36,646 nucleotides of DNA, taken from contig CANRNW010000010.1 of assembly GCA_947632145.1 (NCBI GenBank), positions 1-36,646 on the forward strand, read 5' to 3'. The translations under genes and the position numbers were made by a program. The stretch's first letter is position 1; each line of letters starts with the position of its first letter. This document shows, one piece after another, positions 9,389 through 19,335 of this stretch. The notes under the pieces are model-generated. The model did not search any database, was not told the DNA's origin, and saw nothing but the letters and a program-made list of their open reading frames with translations. The DNA is from an uncultured Clostridia bacterium (GTDB lineage Bacteria > Bacillota > Clostridia > TANB77 > CAG-508).

Positions 9389-10705
9389 TTATGCTGTTTT
9401 ATTATCTTTCTTTTCTGTTGAAGATAGTTTCTTCTTTTTTATTGTATCTTTTGGCTTTTTGTTTTCGTTTATTGTTAATTGAGGTCCTTCTGTTCCTTCA
9501 ACAGTTTTTCTTGTTATTATACATTTTTCTATTTTGCTATTTCCTGGTATTTCGAACATTATATCTCTCATTGTGTCTTCAATTATTGATCTTAATCCTC
9601 TAGCACCTGTGTTTCTTTCTATTGCTTTTTCAACAATTAACTCTAATGCTCCTTGTTCGAATTCTAGTTCAACATCATCTAATTCAAATAATTTCTTATA
9701 TTGTTTGATTAGTGCATTTTTAGGTTTTGTTACTATTTCTATTAGAGCATTTTTATCTAGCTCTTCTAATGTTGCTATTATTGGTAATCTACCAATAAAT
9801 TCTGGTATCATACCAAACTTTAATAAATCTTGTGGCAACATATCTTCAAGTATTTTATATTTATCTATATCTTTTTTACTTTCTATTGAAGCCCCAAATC
9901 CTATTGATTTTTTACCTGTTCTATTTTTTATTATAGTATCTAATCCTTCAAAAGCTCCTCCACAAATAAATAAAATGTTACTTGTATTTATTTGTAAAAA
10001 TTCTTGATGAGGATGTTTTCTTCCACCTTGTGGTGGAACAGATGCAACTGTTCCTTCTATTATTTTAAGTAATGCCTGTTGTACTCCTTCACCACTAACA
10101 TCTCTTGTTATTGATGGGTTTTCAGATTTTCTTGATATTTTATCTATTTCATCTATATATATAATACCTTTTTCTGCTTTTTCTATGTCATTATCAGCTG
10201 CTTGAATAAGTTTTAATAAAATGTTTTCAACATCCTCTCCAACATATCCAGCTTCTGTAAGTGTTGTTGCATCTGCAATAGCAAAAGGTACATTTAATAT
10301 TCTTGCTAATGTTTTTGCAAGCTCTGTTTTTCCACATCCTGTAGGTCCAATAAGTAATACATTGCTTTTTTGAATTTCAACATCATCTGATAGAGCCTCT
10401 TCGTTATTTATTCTTTTATAATGATTATATACCGCTACTGCTAATGTTTTTTTAGCATTTTCTTGACCTATAACATACTCATCTAATATCTTTTTTATTT
10501 CTGCTGGTGTTGGTATTTTTTCCTTTTTTACATCTTCATACTCAACATCTTCGAAAGTTTCATTTTCTAATATGCTATTACATACTTCGATACATTCATC
10601 ACATATATATACACTTGGTCCTGCAACTATTCTTTTAACTAATTCTTGACTTTTACCGCAAAAAGAACATCTTATGCCTTGAGAAATTTCTTTTTTATTA
10701 GCCAT
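9389..10705 (-). CDS. clpX: ATP-dependent Clp protease ATP-binding subunit ClpX
   Basis: N-terminal CxxC zinc finger, [18 protein letters not shown]. Confidence 0.98.
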   Translation of the reverse strand: MANKKEISQGIRCSFCGKSQELVKRIVAGPSVYICDECIEVCNSILENETFEDVEYEDVKKEKIPTPAEIKKILDEYVIGQENAKKTLAVAVYNHYKRINNEEALSDDVEIQKSNVLLIGPTGCGKTELAKTLARILNVPFAIADATTLTEAGYVGEDVENILLKLIQAADNDIEKAEKGIIYIDEIDKISRKSENPSITRDVSGEGVQQALLKIIEGTVASVPPQGGRKHPHQEFLQINTSNILFICGGAFEGLDTIIKNRTGKKSIGFGASIESKKDIDKYKILEDMLPQDLLKFGMIPEFIGRLPIIATLEELDKNALIEIVTKPKNALIKQYKKLFELDDVELEFEQGALELIVEKAIERNTGARGLRSIIEDTMRDIMFEIPGNSKIEKCIITRKTVEGTEGPQLTINENKKPKDTIKKKKLSSTEKKDNKTA

Positions 10706-10741
10706 TAAATTAACATTCCTTTCTTTATTTTTTCTTTTGAA

Positions 10742-11344
10742 TTATGCTCTTTTGTCCATTATTCCATCAATTAGTCCGTATTCTAGCGCTTGCTCAGCTG
10801 TCATAAAATTATCTCTTTCTGTATCTTTTTCTATTTGTTCTAATGGTTTTCCTGTTCTTTCACTTAAGATTTTATTTAATTTTTCTCTAGTTCTTACCAT
10901 ATGTTCAGCGTGAATTTTTATTTCTGTTGTTTGCCCTGTAATTCCGCCTCCACCAATTAGTGGTTGGTGTATCATTATTTCAGCATTTGGTGTAGCAAAT
11001 CTTTTTCCTTTTTCTCCTGCTGATAAAAGGAAAGCTCCCATACTAGCTGCCATACCTACGCATATTGTAGATACTGGGCATTTTATATAATTCATTGTAT
11101 CATATATTGCCATTCCATCTGTAATAGATCCACCTGGGCTATTTATATAAAAATGTATTTCTTTATCTGGGTCTTCAGACTCTAAAAATAACATTTGTGC
11201 AACTACTAAACTAGCTGTTGCTTGATTTACATCTTCACTTAAGAATATAATTCTGTCCTTTAACAATCTAGAGAATATATCATAAGATCTTTCTCCTCTA
11301 CTTGTTTGTTCAATTACATAAGGTACTAAACTATTATTTATCAT
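10742..11344 (-). CDS. clpP: ATP-dependent Clp protease proteolytic subunit ClpP
   Basis: [41 protein letters not shown]. Confidence 0.98.
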   Translation of the reverse strand: MINNSLVPYVIEQTSRGERSYDIFSRLLKDRIIFLSEDVNQATASLVVAQMLFLESEDPDKEIHFYINSPGGSITDGMAIYDTMNYIKCPVSTICVGMAASMGAFLLSAGEKGKRFATPNAEIMIHQPLIGGGGITGQTTEIKIHAEHMVRTREKLNKILSERTGKPLEQIEKDTERDNFMTAEQALEYGLIDGIMDKRA

Positions 11345-11407
11345 ATGTTTTCCTCCTTTAAACCTCGAAGAGATTTGTTCTCTTCAATATTTATTATTAA
11401 ATTTTAA

Positions 11408-12700
11408 TTATTTGGCTTTTTTAAATTTGGCATTGTCTACTAAAAATGCTATTGTTTTATCTACTCTAATATTTTGTTTTATGTAATTTCTTAATTGCTC
11501 ATTATCTTTTAGTTCTTCTTCTTTTTTACCATATTTTTCTGCCATTTCTTTTATTTTTTCATCTATATCAGTTTCTGCAACTTCTATATTTTCTGCTGTT
11601 GCTACTGCATCTAATATTAATCTTTGTTTAACTGATGTTTCTGCTTGTGGTTTATATTCATTTTTAAATTCTTCCATTGTTTTTCCAACCATAGCTAAAT
11701 ATTGATCTAATGTTGCACCTTGATAGCTTAATCTGTTTTCTACATCATGTATGTTATTTTCTATTTCTGTATCTATCATTCCAGATGGAATGTCTATTTC
11801 AGTATTTTCTGCAACAGCTTTTATAACTGCATCTTCTGTTTCATATTTTGCTCTTGTTTCATTTTCTTTTTCTAATTTTGATTTTATATCTGCCTTTAAT
11901 TCTGCTAATGTATCGAATTCACTTATATCTTTTGCAAGTTCATCATCTATTTTTGGCATTTCTTTTTTCTTTATTTCATGTAATTTTACTTTAAATGTTG
12001 CATCTTTTCCTGCTAATTCTTCTGAAAAATATTTTTCTGGGAATTTAACATTTACATCTTTTTCTTCATCAATTTTCATTCCTATAATTTGATCTTCAAA
12101 TCCTGGAATAAATGTATTGCTTCCTATTGTTAATTCATGTCCTTCAGCTTTTCCGCCATCGAATGCTTTACCATCAACAAATCCTTCAAAATCTATTACT
12201 GTAATATCTCCACTTTCAACTGGTCTATCTTCTACAGTAATTAGTCTTGCATTCTTTTCTGCCATATGTCCTAATTCGTGTTCAACGTCTTCATCAGATA
12301 CATTATACTCAACTTTTTCAACTTCTATACCTTTATATTTCCCAAGTTTTACCTCTGGTTTTGTTTGAACAATTGCTGTAAATATTAAGTCTTTTCCCTT
12401 TTCCATTTGTACTATGTCTATTTTTGGTTTACTAACAACTTCTAAATTATTCTCTTTAACTTCTTTATCAAATATTTCTGGTACTACTTCATTAAAAGCA
12501 TCTTCATAGAATATTTCTTTTCCATAGTATTTTTCTACAATATTCATTGGTGCTTTACCTTTTCTAAATCCTGGTATATTAAAATACTTAGCATTTTTGT
12601 TATAAACTGTTTTTATTGCATTATCAAACAATTCTTTCTCTATGCTAAATTCTAATTTTACTTCATTTTTTTTGTCTGTTTTTTCAATCTTTAAACTCAT
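11408..12700 (-). CDS. tig: Trigger factor
   Basis: FNIPGFRKGKAPMNIVEKYYG, PPIase-like core, 430 aa. Confidence 0.97.
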   Translation of the reverse strand: MSLKIEKTDKKNEVKLEFSIEKELFDNAIKTVYNKNAKYFNIPGFRKGKAPMNIVEKYYGKEIFYEDAFNEVVPEIFDKEVKENNLEVVSKPKIDIVQMEKGKDLIFTAIVQTKPEVKLGKYKGIEVEKVEYNVSDEDVEHELGHMAEKNARLITVEDRPVESGDITVIDFEGFVDGKAFDGGKAEGHELTIGSNTFIPGFEDQIIGMKIDEEKDVNVKFPEKYFSEELAGKDATFKVKLHEIKKKEMPKIDDELAKDISEFDTLAELKADIKSKLEKENETRAKYETEDAVIKAVAENTEIDIPSGMIDTEIENNIHDVENRLSYQGATLDQYLAMVGKTMEEFKNEYKPQAETSVKQRLILDAVATAENIEVAETDIDEKIKEMAEKYGKKEEELKDNEQLRNYIKQNIRVDKTIAFLVDNAKFKKAK

Positions 12701-12864
12701 TTAATTTTCTTCCCTTCTTTTTCATATTGCTAAAAAGCCTTTATATTATATCACATTATGTATATTTTGCAACACCCTTTTGCCATTTTTCACTTAAAAT
12801 TTGCTATTTAATAGAATTTATTATATAATTTAATTATTAAATTTTAGAAAGGATGTGTTTTTTT

Positions 12865-13092
12865 TTGAATAGCACAACTTTAGCAGAGCTTAAAAAACAC
12901 CAAAGATTATTGCAAGAATCCATCTCTCGCACTAAGCTCAAACTTTTCGCTGTAAAACAACATGCTAAGTTTCGGCTTAGCAACGGTGAAGTTGAAAGGT
13001 TAGAAGCAGAGTTGGAAACTTCGCAAAATCAATTGGCTATTGTTAACAGTCAAATTCGTGGCTTAACAAGAGCTAAAAGATTTAAATCTTAA
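12865..13092 (+). CDS. Small coiled-coil hypothetical protein (TTG start more likely than the ATG at 12853)
   Basis: NSTTLAELKKHQRLLQESISRTKLKLFAVKQHAKFRLSNGEVERLEAELETSQNQLAIVNSQIRGL; AAAGGATG upstream; contains in-frame CGG at 12973-12975. Confidence 0.65.
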   Translation: MNSTTLAELKKHQRLLQESISRTKLKLFAVKQHAKFRLSNGEVERLEAELETSQNQLAIVNSQIRGLTRAKRFKS

Positions 13093-13118
13093 AAATCTCA
13101 CACCCTAAGCAAACAAGC

Positions 13119-13151
13119 ATCAGATTTTGAATTAAATCTGGTGTTTTATTT
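13119..13151 (+). terminator. Rho-independent terminator for the 12865 ORF
   Basis: catcagattt-tgaatt-aaatctggtg followed by ttttatttt. Confidence 0.65.
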
Positions 13152-13216
13152 TGTAATTAAATTTTGTATAAATTGATTTATTTTGATTAAACTAAGCATT
13201 AGGGAGATTGTTTAGT

Positions 13217-13882
13217 ATGAATCAAATTTTATTTTCTAAATTTAATCAAGAAATAGAACGAGAAGAAAATAAGAAAAAAAGGAGAATTCTTATCATTTCT
13301 AAATATCAATTCATAATATCTGTTTTAATTATTATAGTTTGCTCTGCATATTATTTATATAACTTATATACTACAAAGAAAAAAGAAAGTTTATCTAAAC
13401 AATTGCTTTCTAATTATAATATCAATTTACTTTATTCTGGTAATTCTAATTATGAAACAAATATTTCTAAGAATCAAAATGAAGATGAAGACCCTTTTAT
13501 TATTGGTTTAATTGAAATAAAAAAATTAAATATTATATACCCTATTTTATCTGATGTAAGTGATGATTTATTAAAAATTGCAGCTTGTCGTTTTTATGGC
13601 CCGTTGCCAAATGAAATTGGGAATTTATGCATTGCAGCACATAATTATCACGATTACCGATTTTTTAGTAGAATCAATTTATTAGAAATTGGTGATTCTA
13701 TAATTATATATGATGCTCTAGGAAATCCATTAGAGTATAGTGTAACAAATAAATATACTATTGATGCTTATGATAATAGTTGTATAAATCAAGATACAAA
13801 TGGAAAAAAGCAAATAACACTTCTTACTTGTAATAATGTATCGGGTTCTAGAACAGTTGTCAAGGCAACTGCGATAAGTTAA
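13217..13882 (+). CDS. Class D/B-like sortase family protein
   Basis: N-terminal TM helix, LNIIYPILSDVSDDLLKIA, CIAAHNYHDYRFFSRINLLEIGD, TLLTCNNVSGSRTVV (His...TLxTC...R sortase triad). Confidence 0.85.
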   Translation: MNQILFSKFNQEIEREENKKKRRILIISKYQFIISVLIIIVCSAYYLYNLYTTKKKESLSKQLLSNYNINLLYSGNSNYETNISKNQNEDEDPFIIGLIEIKKLNIIYPILSDVSDDLLKIAACRFYGPLPNEIGNLCIAAHNYHDYRFFSRINLLEIGDSIIIYDALGNPLEYSVTNKYTIDAYDNSCINQDTNGKKQITLLTCNNVSGSRTVVKATAIS

Positions 13883-14115
13883 AGTATTTTTATCATTTCT
13901 TCTATATTTTTTCCAGCAACCTTTGGAATATTTATTATTTCAAAGGTTGATATTTTATCTCCAAATTGAATTTGAACTTTATCTCCTACTTTAACTTCAT
14001 AGCTTGGCTTTACGACTTTTCCATTAACCATAACACGCCCTGCATCTGCAACATCATTTGCAACTGTTCTTCTTTTTATAACTCTACTTACTTTCAAAAA
14101 TTTATCTAATCTCAC
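13879..14115 (-). CDS. S4-domain RNA-binding protein (RqcP/YabO-like)
   Basis: MRLDKFLKVSRVIKRRTVANDVADAGRVMVNGKVVKPSYEVKVGD. Confidence 0.92.
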   Translation of the reverse strand: MRLDKFLKVSRVIKRRTVANDVADAGRVMVNGKVVKPSYEVKVGDKVQIQFGDKISTFEIINIPKVAGKNIEEMIKIL

Positions 14116-14149
14116 TTTTATCTCCTCAATATGTATAATCTGTATTAAA

Positions 14150-14168
14150 GGGCGCTTTTTATGCGCCC
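14150..14168. repeat. GGGCGC palindromic interspersed repeat, copy 3
   Basis: gggcgctttttatgcgccc followed by ttacat. Confidence 0.7.
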
Positions 14169-14175
14169 TTACATT

Positions 14176-14943
14176 TTAGAAACTGATTCCATATAATTTC
14201 ATTAAATAACTATTTAAATCAAAAGCTTCTTGTCTTACTGGATTTCCATAATTTACTCCAAAAGTTTCTACTGTCATTTCTGTTATTACAGGATATTGTG
14301 ATATATCTGGTTCTTCATTTTCAGTAGTATCTGTCGTTGTATCTTTTTCTTGAATTGCCTCTACTTTTGCTACTTGATCTATAATTTCCATTCCGTTATC
14401 AAGAACTTTTCCAAATGCTGCATAATTTCCATTTAAATTTGTATTATCAGCTGTCATTATAAAGAATTGTGAAAATGCTGAGTTATAACCTTCTTTAGCT
14501 AAACCTAAATTAGAATAATCTGCTCTTGCCATTGATATAACTCCTCTATCGTGTCTTAAAGTATTTCCTTCATAGCCATTTTCTAAAAATTCACCTTGTA
14601 TTGTTTCTTCTACTTGACCTTGTCCTGTTCCTTCTTTATCTCCACCTTGTACCATAAATCCTTCTACTGCCCTATGGAATGTTACTCCATCATAATAATG
14701 ATTTTCTATTAAGTTTATAAAATTAGCTACTGTATTAGGTGCCATTTCTGGATATAATTCTATTTTTACTTCTCCGAAATCTTTTATTTTCATTGTTACT
14801 ATTGGATTTGGAATATTTTTTGTAGCATTTACTACATTGCTTGCTATTGTATAGCCAATTAAACCTAAAATAATTACTATAATAATTATTAAACCTATAT
14901 TTTTCTTATTCATATTTTTTCTCTCCTTTGTAAAAAATAACAT
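14176..14943 (-). CDS. Membrane-anchored cyclophilin-type peptidyl-prolyl isomerase
   Basis: N-terminal TM helix; MAPNTVANFINLIENHYYDGVTFHRAVEGFMVQGGD. Confidence 0.93.
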   Translation of the reverse strand: MLFFTKERKNMNKKNIGLIIIIVIILGLIGYTIASNVVNATKNIPNPIVTMKIKDFGEVKIELYPEMAPNTVANFINLIENHYYDGVTFHRAVEGFMVQGGDKEGTGQGQVEETIQGEFLENGYEGNTLRHDRGVISMARADYSNLGLAKEGYNSAFSQFFIMTADNTNLNGNYAAFGKVLDNGMEIIDQVAKVEAIQEKDTTTDTTENEEPDISQYPVITEMTVETFGVNYGNPVRQEAFDLNSYLMKLYGISF

Positions 14944-14955
14944 TTATATTATATA

Positions 14956-16056
14956 CTATAACATTAAATTGTCAAATATAAATTGCTCTTGCATTCTTTT
15001 TAAAGATTGCTTTATAGTTCTTGCTCTTACCTCTCCAATTCCTTCTACATCATCTAATTTTTCAATATCAGCTGCTAGTATATGTTGGAAAGACTTAAAA
15101 GATTTTACTAAGTTAGTTACTATATTATTTGGCATTCTTGGTATTTTATTTAATATTCTGTATCCTTTTGGATATACTGCCACCTCTTCATAACTATCAA
15201 ATATTTCATAACCTAATAATTTTGCAATTTCTGATGCATCTAAAAATTCATCTCTATATGTATTTGCAATAATTTCCATTACCCTTTCAGGTGATCTCTT
15301 TTTGCCTGGAGCAATATAGTCTTTTATCATTAACAATTCTTCTTGTTCTAAGCCACCAACAAGTTCTTCTAATTGCATTTTTATAAGTAGTCCATCTTCA
15401 CCAAGTTCATATATGAATTTCTTTATTTTATCTGCGATTTTCATAACCATTTCTGTTCTTTGAATACAAGTAATTACATTATCTAATGTTACAATATCGT
15501 TAAATTCATATTCATTTAGCATTCCCATTTTGGTATCTAATACTTTTTTATATCTTTCAAGTGTTTGAACTGCTTGATTTGCTTCTGTTATTATTTTAGA
15601 TGTTTCATCCATTGTATATCTGAAATTTCCTTGGAATACAGTAATTATACTCCTTCTTTGTGATATACTTATAACTATTTCTCCTGTTTGTTTTGCCGTA
15701 CGTTCTGCAGTTCTATGTCTTGTTCCGGTTTCTTTAGTTGGAATACTTGATGATGGTATTATTTGAGCATTTGCATATAAGATTTTTTTCAAATCTTTAC
15801 TTAAAACTATTGCTCCATCCATCTTAGCAAGTTCATATAATCTTGATGGTGTATATTCTTCGTTAATAAAAAAACCTCCATCAACTAAGTCTAATACTTC
15901 TTTTGAATCTCCAATTACTATTAAAGCTCCTGTTTTTGATTTTAAAATATTATCTAAGCCTTTCCTTAATTCTGTTCCTGGTGCAATCAATTTTAGTATT
16001 TCTATTAGAGTCTCATCTTTATTTACATTTTCTGGCACAAAATTCCCTACTTTCAT
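14956..16056 (-). CDS. disA: DNA integrity scanning diadenylate cyclase DisA
   Basis: DGAIVLSKDLKKILYANAQIIPSSSIPTKETGTRHRTAERTAKQT; C-terminal HhH. Confidence 0.97.
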   Translation of the reverse strand: MKVGNFVPENVNKDETLIEILKLIAPGTELRKGLDNILKSKTGALIVIGDSKEVLDLVDGGFFINEEYTPSRLYELAKMDGAIVLSKDLKKILYANAQIIPSSSIPTKETGTRHRTAERTAKQTGEIVISISQRRSIITVFQGNFRYTMDETSKIITEANQAVQTLERYKKVLDTKMGMLNEYEFNDIVTLDNVITCIQRTEMVMKIADKIKKFIYELGEDGLLIKMQLEELVGGLEQEELLMIKDYIAPGKKRSPERVMEIIANTYRDEFLDASEIAKLLGYEIFDSYEEVAVYPKGYRILNKIPRMPNNIVTNLVKSFKSFQHILAADIEKLDDVEGIGEVRARTIKQSLKRMQEQFIFDNLML

Positions 16057-16067
16057 ATCACTTAAAA

Positions 16068-17427
16068 TTATTTTAATCCTAAGTACTTCATTGCTTCTGT
16101 AATATTTTTCACACCTATTATATCTAATTTATAACTATCTTTCAATAGTTTTTTATTACTTTCTGGAATTATACATAATTTAAATCCAAGTTTTTCGGAT
16201 TCTTTTAATCTTTTTTCTATTAAATTAACCGCTCTTACCTCGCCTGTTAATCCAACTTCTCCTATTGCTACTACATCTTTTGGGATACTAACGTTTTTGA
16301 AACTAGATGCTGTTGCAAGTACTATTCCTAAATCTAAAGCTGGTTCATTTACCTTTATTCCACCAACTAAATTCAAATACACATCTTGATTTCCAAGCAT
16401 TAGTCCACTTCTTTTTTCTAAAACTGCCACCAATAAAGTTAACCTATTATAATCTATTCCATTAGCATTTCTTCTAGGTATTCCAAACACACTTTGACTT
16501 GTTAGTGCCTGTAATTCTATCAGTAAAGGTCTTGTTCCCTCCATACTAGCAACTATAACAGAACCTGATATTTTATCTTCTCTTTCTGATATAAGTATTG
16601 ATGATGGATTTTTTATTTCAACCATTCCCTCGTTTTGCATCTCAAACATACCAATTTCGTTTGTAGAGCCAAATCTATTTTTTACTCCTCTTAATATTCT
16701 ATATGAAAAATATCTTTCACCTTCTAAATATAATACTGTATCTACCATGTGTTCTAATACTCTTGGACCTGCTATATTTCCATCTTTTGTAACATGCCCT
16801 ATTATAATTGTTGTTATATTTGCCTGTTTGCAAATTTTCATTATTCTTGCTGTTATTTCTCTTACTTGGCTAACACTTCCAGCAGCGCTTGTAACATCTT
16901 CTGAATACATTGTTTGAATTGAATCTATTATAACTAATTTTGGATTTATATTATTTATTGCATTTTCTATAATATCAATATTTGTCTCTCCTAAAAAAAG
17001 TAGATTATCATTATTTATTCCTAATCTATCTGCTCTAATTTTTATTTGTTCAGCAGACTCTTCTCCTGATATGTATAGTACTTTTCCATCTGTTTTTAAT
17101 TTATCACATATTTGTAGTATTAGCGTAGATTTTCCGTATTCCTGGCTCTCCACCTAACAAGACTAATGAGCCCGTTACAAATCCACCACCAAGGACTCTA
17201 TCTAATTCTTCAAAATTAGTTTTCATTCTTGTAGTTTCTTTTTTTTCTACATCTTTTAAAAGAGTTGGTGTAACATTTATTATTGGTGTAGATTTAGAAT
17301 CTGTATTCTTTACAATTTTTTCTTCAACAAATGTACTCCAAGAATTACAACTCGGACACTTACCTAGCCATTTTGCAGATTCATAACCGCACTCATTACA
17401 TACAAATACTGTTTTTACTTTCGCCAT
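16068..17427 (-). CDS. radA: DNA repair protein RadA, requires a +1 shift at C17136
   Basis: ORF 17104..17427 (zinc finger CNECGYESAKWLGKCPSCNSW ... VLLGGEPGI) then CGG; skipping the C gives GKSTLILQICDKLKTDGKVLYISGEES... (ORF 16068..17153), restoring Walker A GEPGIGKST. Confidence 0.93.
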
Positions 17428-17438
17428 AATATCATCCT

Positions 17439-19316
17439 TTATTTATACAATTTGCTTAGCACAATTACAAATAGTGCGTGTGCCCAGCCTAATCCAATTA
17501 CCCAAGCAGGGCTCATTGTTTGATTGTTTATTTGCTCTGCTATAAATCCCATTTCAGTTGCAGAATTTACTACATAATTAAAGCATTCTTTTGCCTTTTT
17601 CTTATCTCCCGCTTCTATATAATAATCTGCAAGCCAAAGATTTGCTATTGTCCAAGGATTTCCTCCCATATAGTTATCATTTTCATATCTTAAATAACCA
17701 CCTGTATATGTTCTTAATGTCATATTTATTCTTTCTATTGTATTTAATACTTTTTTCTCCTTTGGCTCGAAAACTTTAAATGGTGTTACTGTACCTAATA
17801 TACTTATATCTATTTTTCCATCTTTATTTCTTATTAGTGTTTTTCTGTCATTGTCATAAAAATTCTTTAATATATAACCTTTTAATTCTCTCAATAGTTT
17901 TTCTATTTCTATTGTCCTTTTTTCTATTTGTTCTAATTTTATTCTGTTTTCTTTATATTCTGGTTTAATTATTTCATATATTTTTATAAATGCTTCAAAT
18001 GATGCAAATATTGATGCTAATGAATATGTATGTATTCCTTCATTTTCTTCCCATAAATCGTAACTTAGATACTCTTCATCTATTCCCTCTAACACATTAT
18101 TTACATATTTTTCTAAATAATGTACTGCTTTTTCGCACATTTTTAAATTGTCTTTTAGAAATTTTATTTCTTGTGTTTTTAAATAGTGATTGTATACTCC
18201 ATATACAACTGCTGCTGTCTCATCTATTTGATAGCCCCAGCAAGGTGCTAAAACGCCATCGGTATAGAAACGTTGCTCCCATCTACCACTTTTACTTTGT
18301 GTATTCTTACAAAAACTTTTATAAAACTTCTCAGTTTCTTTTTTCATATTTAACAAATCCATTGCTTCTGTTATAAATATTGCGTCTCTTGGCCAGCAAT
18401 ATGAATATCTACCACATTTTGTTCTATCTTCATCAACCTCTACAGCTGCAGATATTCCTCCTGTTTGATTATTAGTTAATAATGCATATAATAGAATAGT
18501 TCTTTTATAGATTCTTTGTATTTTTATATTTTTTTCTGTTATAGGTAAATCTAATTTTAATCCATCGTGATCTTTTACATATTTTCTCCAAAACTTTCTT
18601 GCCTGTTCTTCTTCTTTATCTATATCTAATTTTTTTATTCTTGATGTATTAGTTGACAACTGAGATTTATTTTTTACATCTTCTATATAAATAAATAAAT
18701 CTATTTCTTTAACTTCACCTGGCTTTAATGTACCTAAGTTATAGCTAATACTTGAATCTTGTGACATTCCAATATAATCTTTTCCACCAACTATTCCATC
18801 TTGTATGTTTGCATCTGAATTATTTATTTGTGTAGTTGATATTGGATTTTTAGAAAAAATTGCTAATGTATAATCATGCATATATTGCAATAATACGTTA
18901 TCCTTTTTATACCCACTTACTTGATTATTGTTATCTGTTAATAGTTTCGAATGAACTAAAAAGTTTAAATCTAAATCTATTGTATTTTCATTTTTAAATT
19001 TATATCTTTTTATTAAAACATTTTCTTTTATTGCACAGAAATCTGTTTGTATTAGTTTTAATCTAAAATATGTATTAAAAATCTCTGTCTTTAATATATT
19101 TGTATCTTCTACATAATATTGACTATATAAATTATTTACATCTTTATGTGTATATATAATGTTAGAATCATTTACTTTTATTCCTACATTAAAGGAATCT
19201 ACAAATTGTTTATAATCTATTGTAGGATAATATAACCTTAATAATTCTCCATTTTCTGAATAACTAGCACTTATTGTTCCATTTCCTATTACTGCATCAT
19301 TAAAATATTTATTCAT
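17439..19316 (-). CDS. Glycoside hydrolase family 15-like protein (glucoamylase-type)
   Basis: GRYSYCWPRDAIFITEAMD, SYDLWEENEGIHTYSLASIFA, GGNPWTIANLWLADYYIEAGD. Confidence 0.85.
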   Translation of the reverse strand: MNKYFNDAVIGNGTISASYSENGELLRLYYPTIDYKQFVDSFNVGIKVNDSNIIYTHKDVNNLYSQYYVEDTNILKTEIFNTYFRLKLIQTDFCAIKENVLIKRYKFKNENTIDLDLNFLVHSKLLTDNNNQVSGYKKDNVLLQYMHDYTLAIFSKNPISTTQINNSDANIQDGIVGGKDYIGMSQDSSISYNLGTLKPGEVKEIDLFIYIEDVKNKSQLSTNTSRIKKLDIDKEEEQARKFWRKYVKDHDGLKLDLPITEKNIKIQRIYKRTILLYALLTNNQTGGISAAVEVDEDRTKCGRYSYCWPRDAIFITEAMDLLNMKKETEKFYKSFCKNTQSKSGRWEQRFYTDGVLAPCWGYQIDETAAVVYGVYNHYLKTQEIKFLKDNLKMCEKAVHYLEKYVNNVLEGIDEEYLSYDLWEENEGIHTYSLASIFASFEAFIKIYEIIKPEYKENRIKLEQIEKRTIEIEKLLRELKGYILKNFYDNDRKTLIRNKDGKIDISILGTVTPFKVFEPKEKKVLNTIERINMTLRTYTGGYLRYENDNYMGGNPWTIANLWLADYYIEAGDKKKAKECFNYVVNSATEMGFIAEQINNQTMSPAWVIGLGWAHALFVIVLSKLYK

Positions 19317-19335
19317 ATGTTTCTTTCTCCTTTGT

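Noticed and set aside
9534-10007. Long antisense + strand ORFs (e.g. 9534..10007, 23508..24092, 20097..20432)
   Set aside because: Ser/Leu/Phe-rich translations opposite conserved genes (clpX, ftsK, MBL); expected by-products of AT-rich codon usage.
17104-17153. Separate ORFs starting MESQEYGKST (radA) and MIVGMYQG (MBL) as real gene starts
   Set aside because: These starts lie inside the out-of-frame extension upstream of the shift; homology continues on the other side of the CGG.
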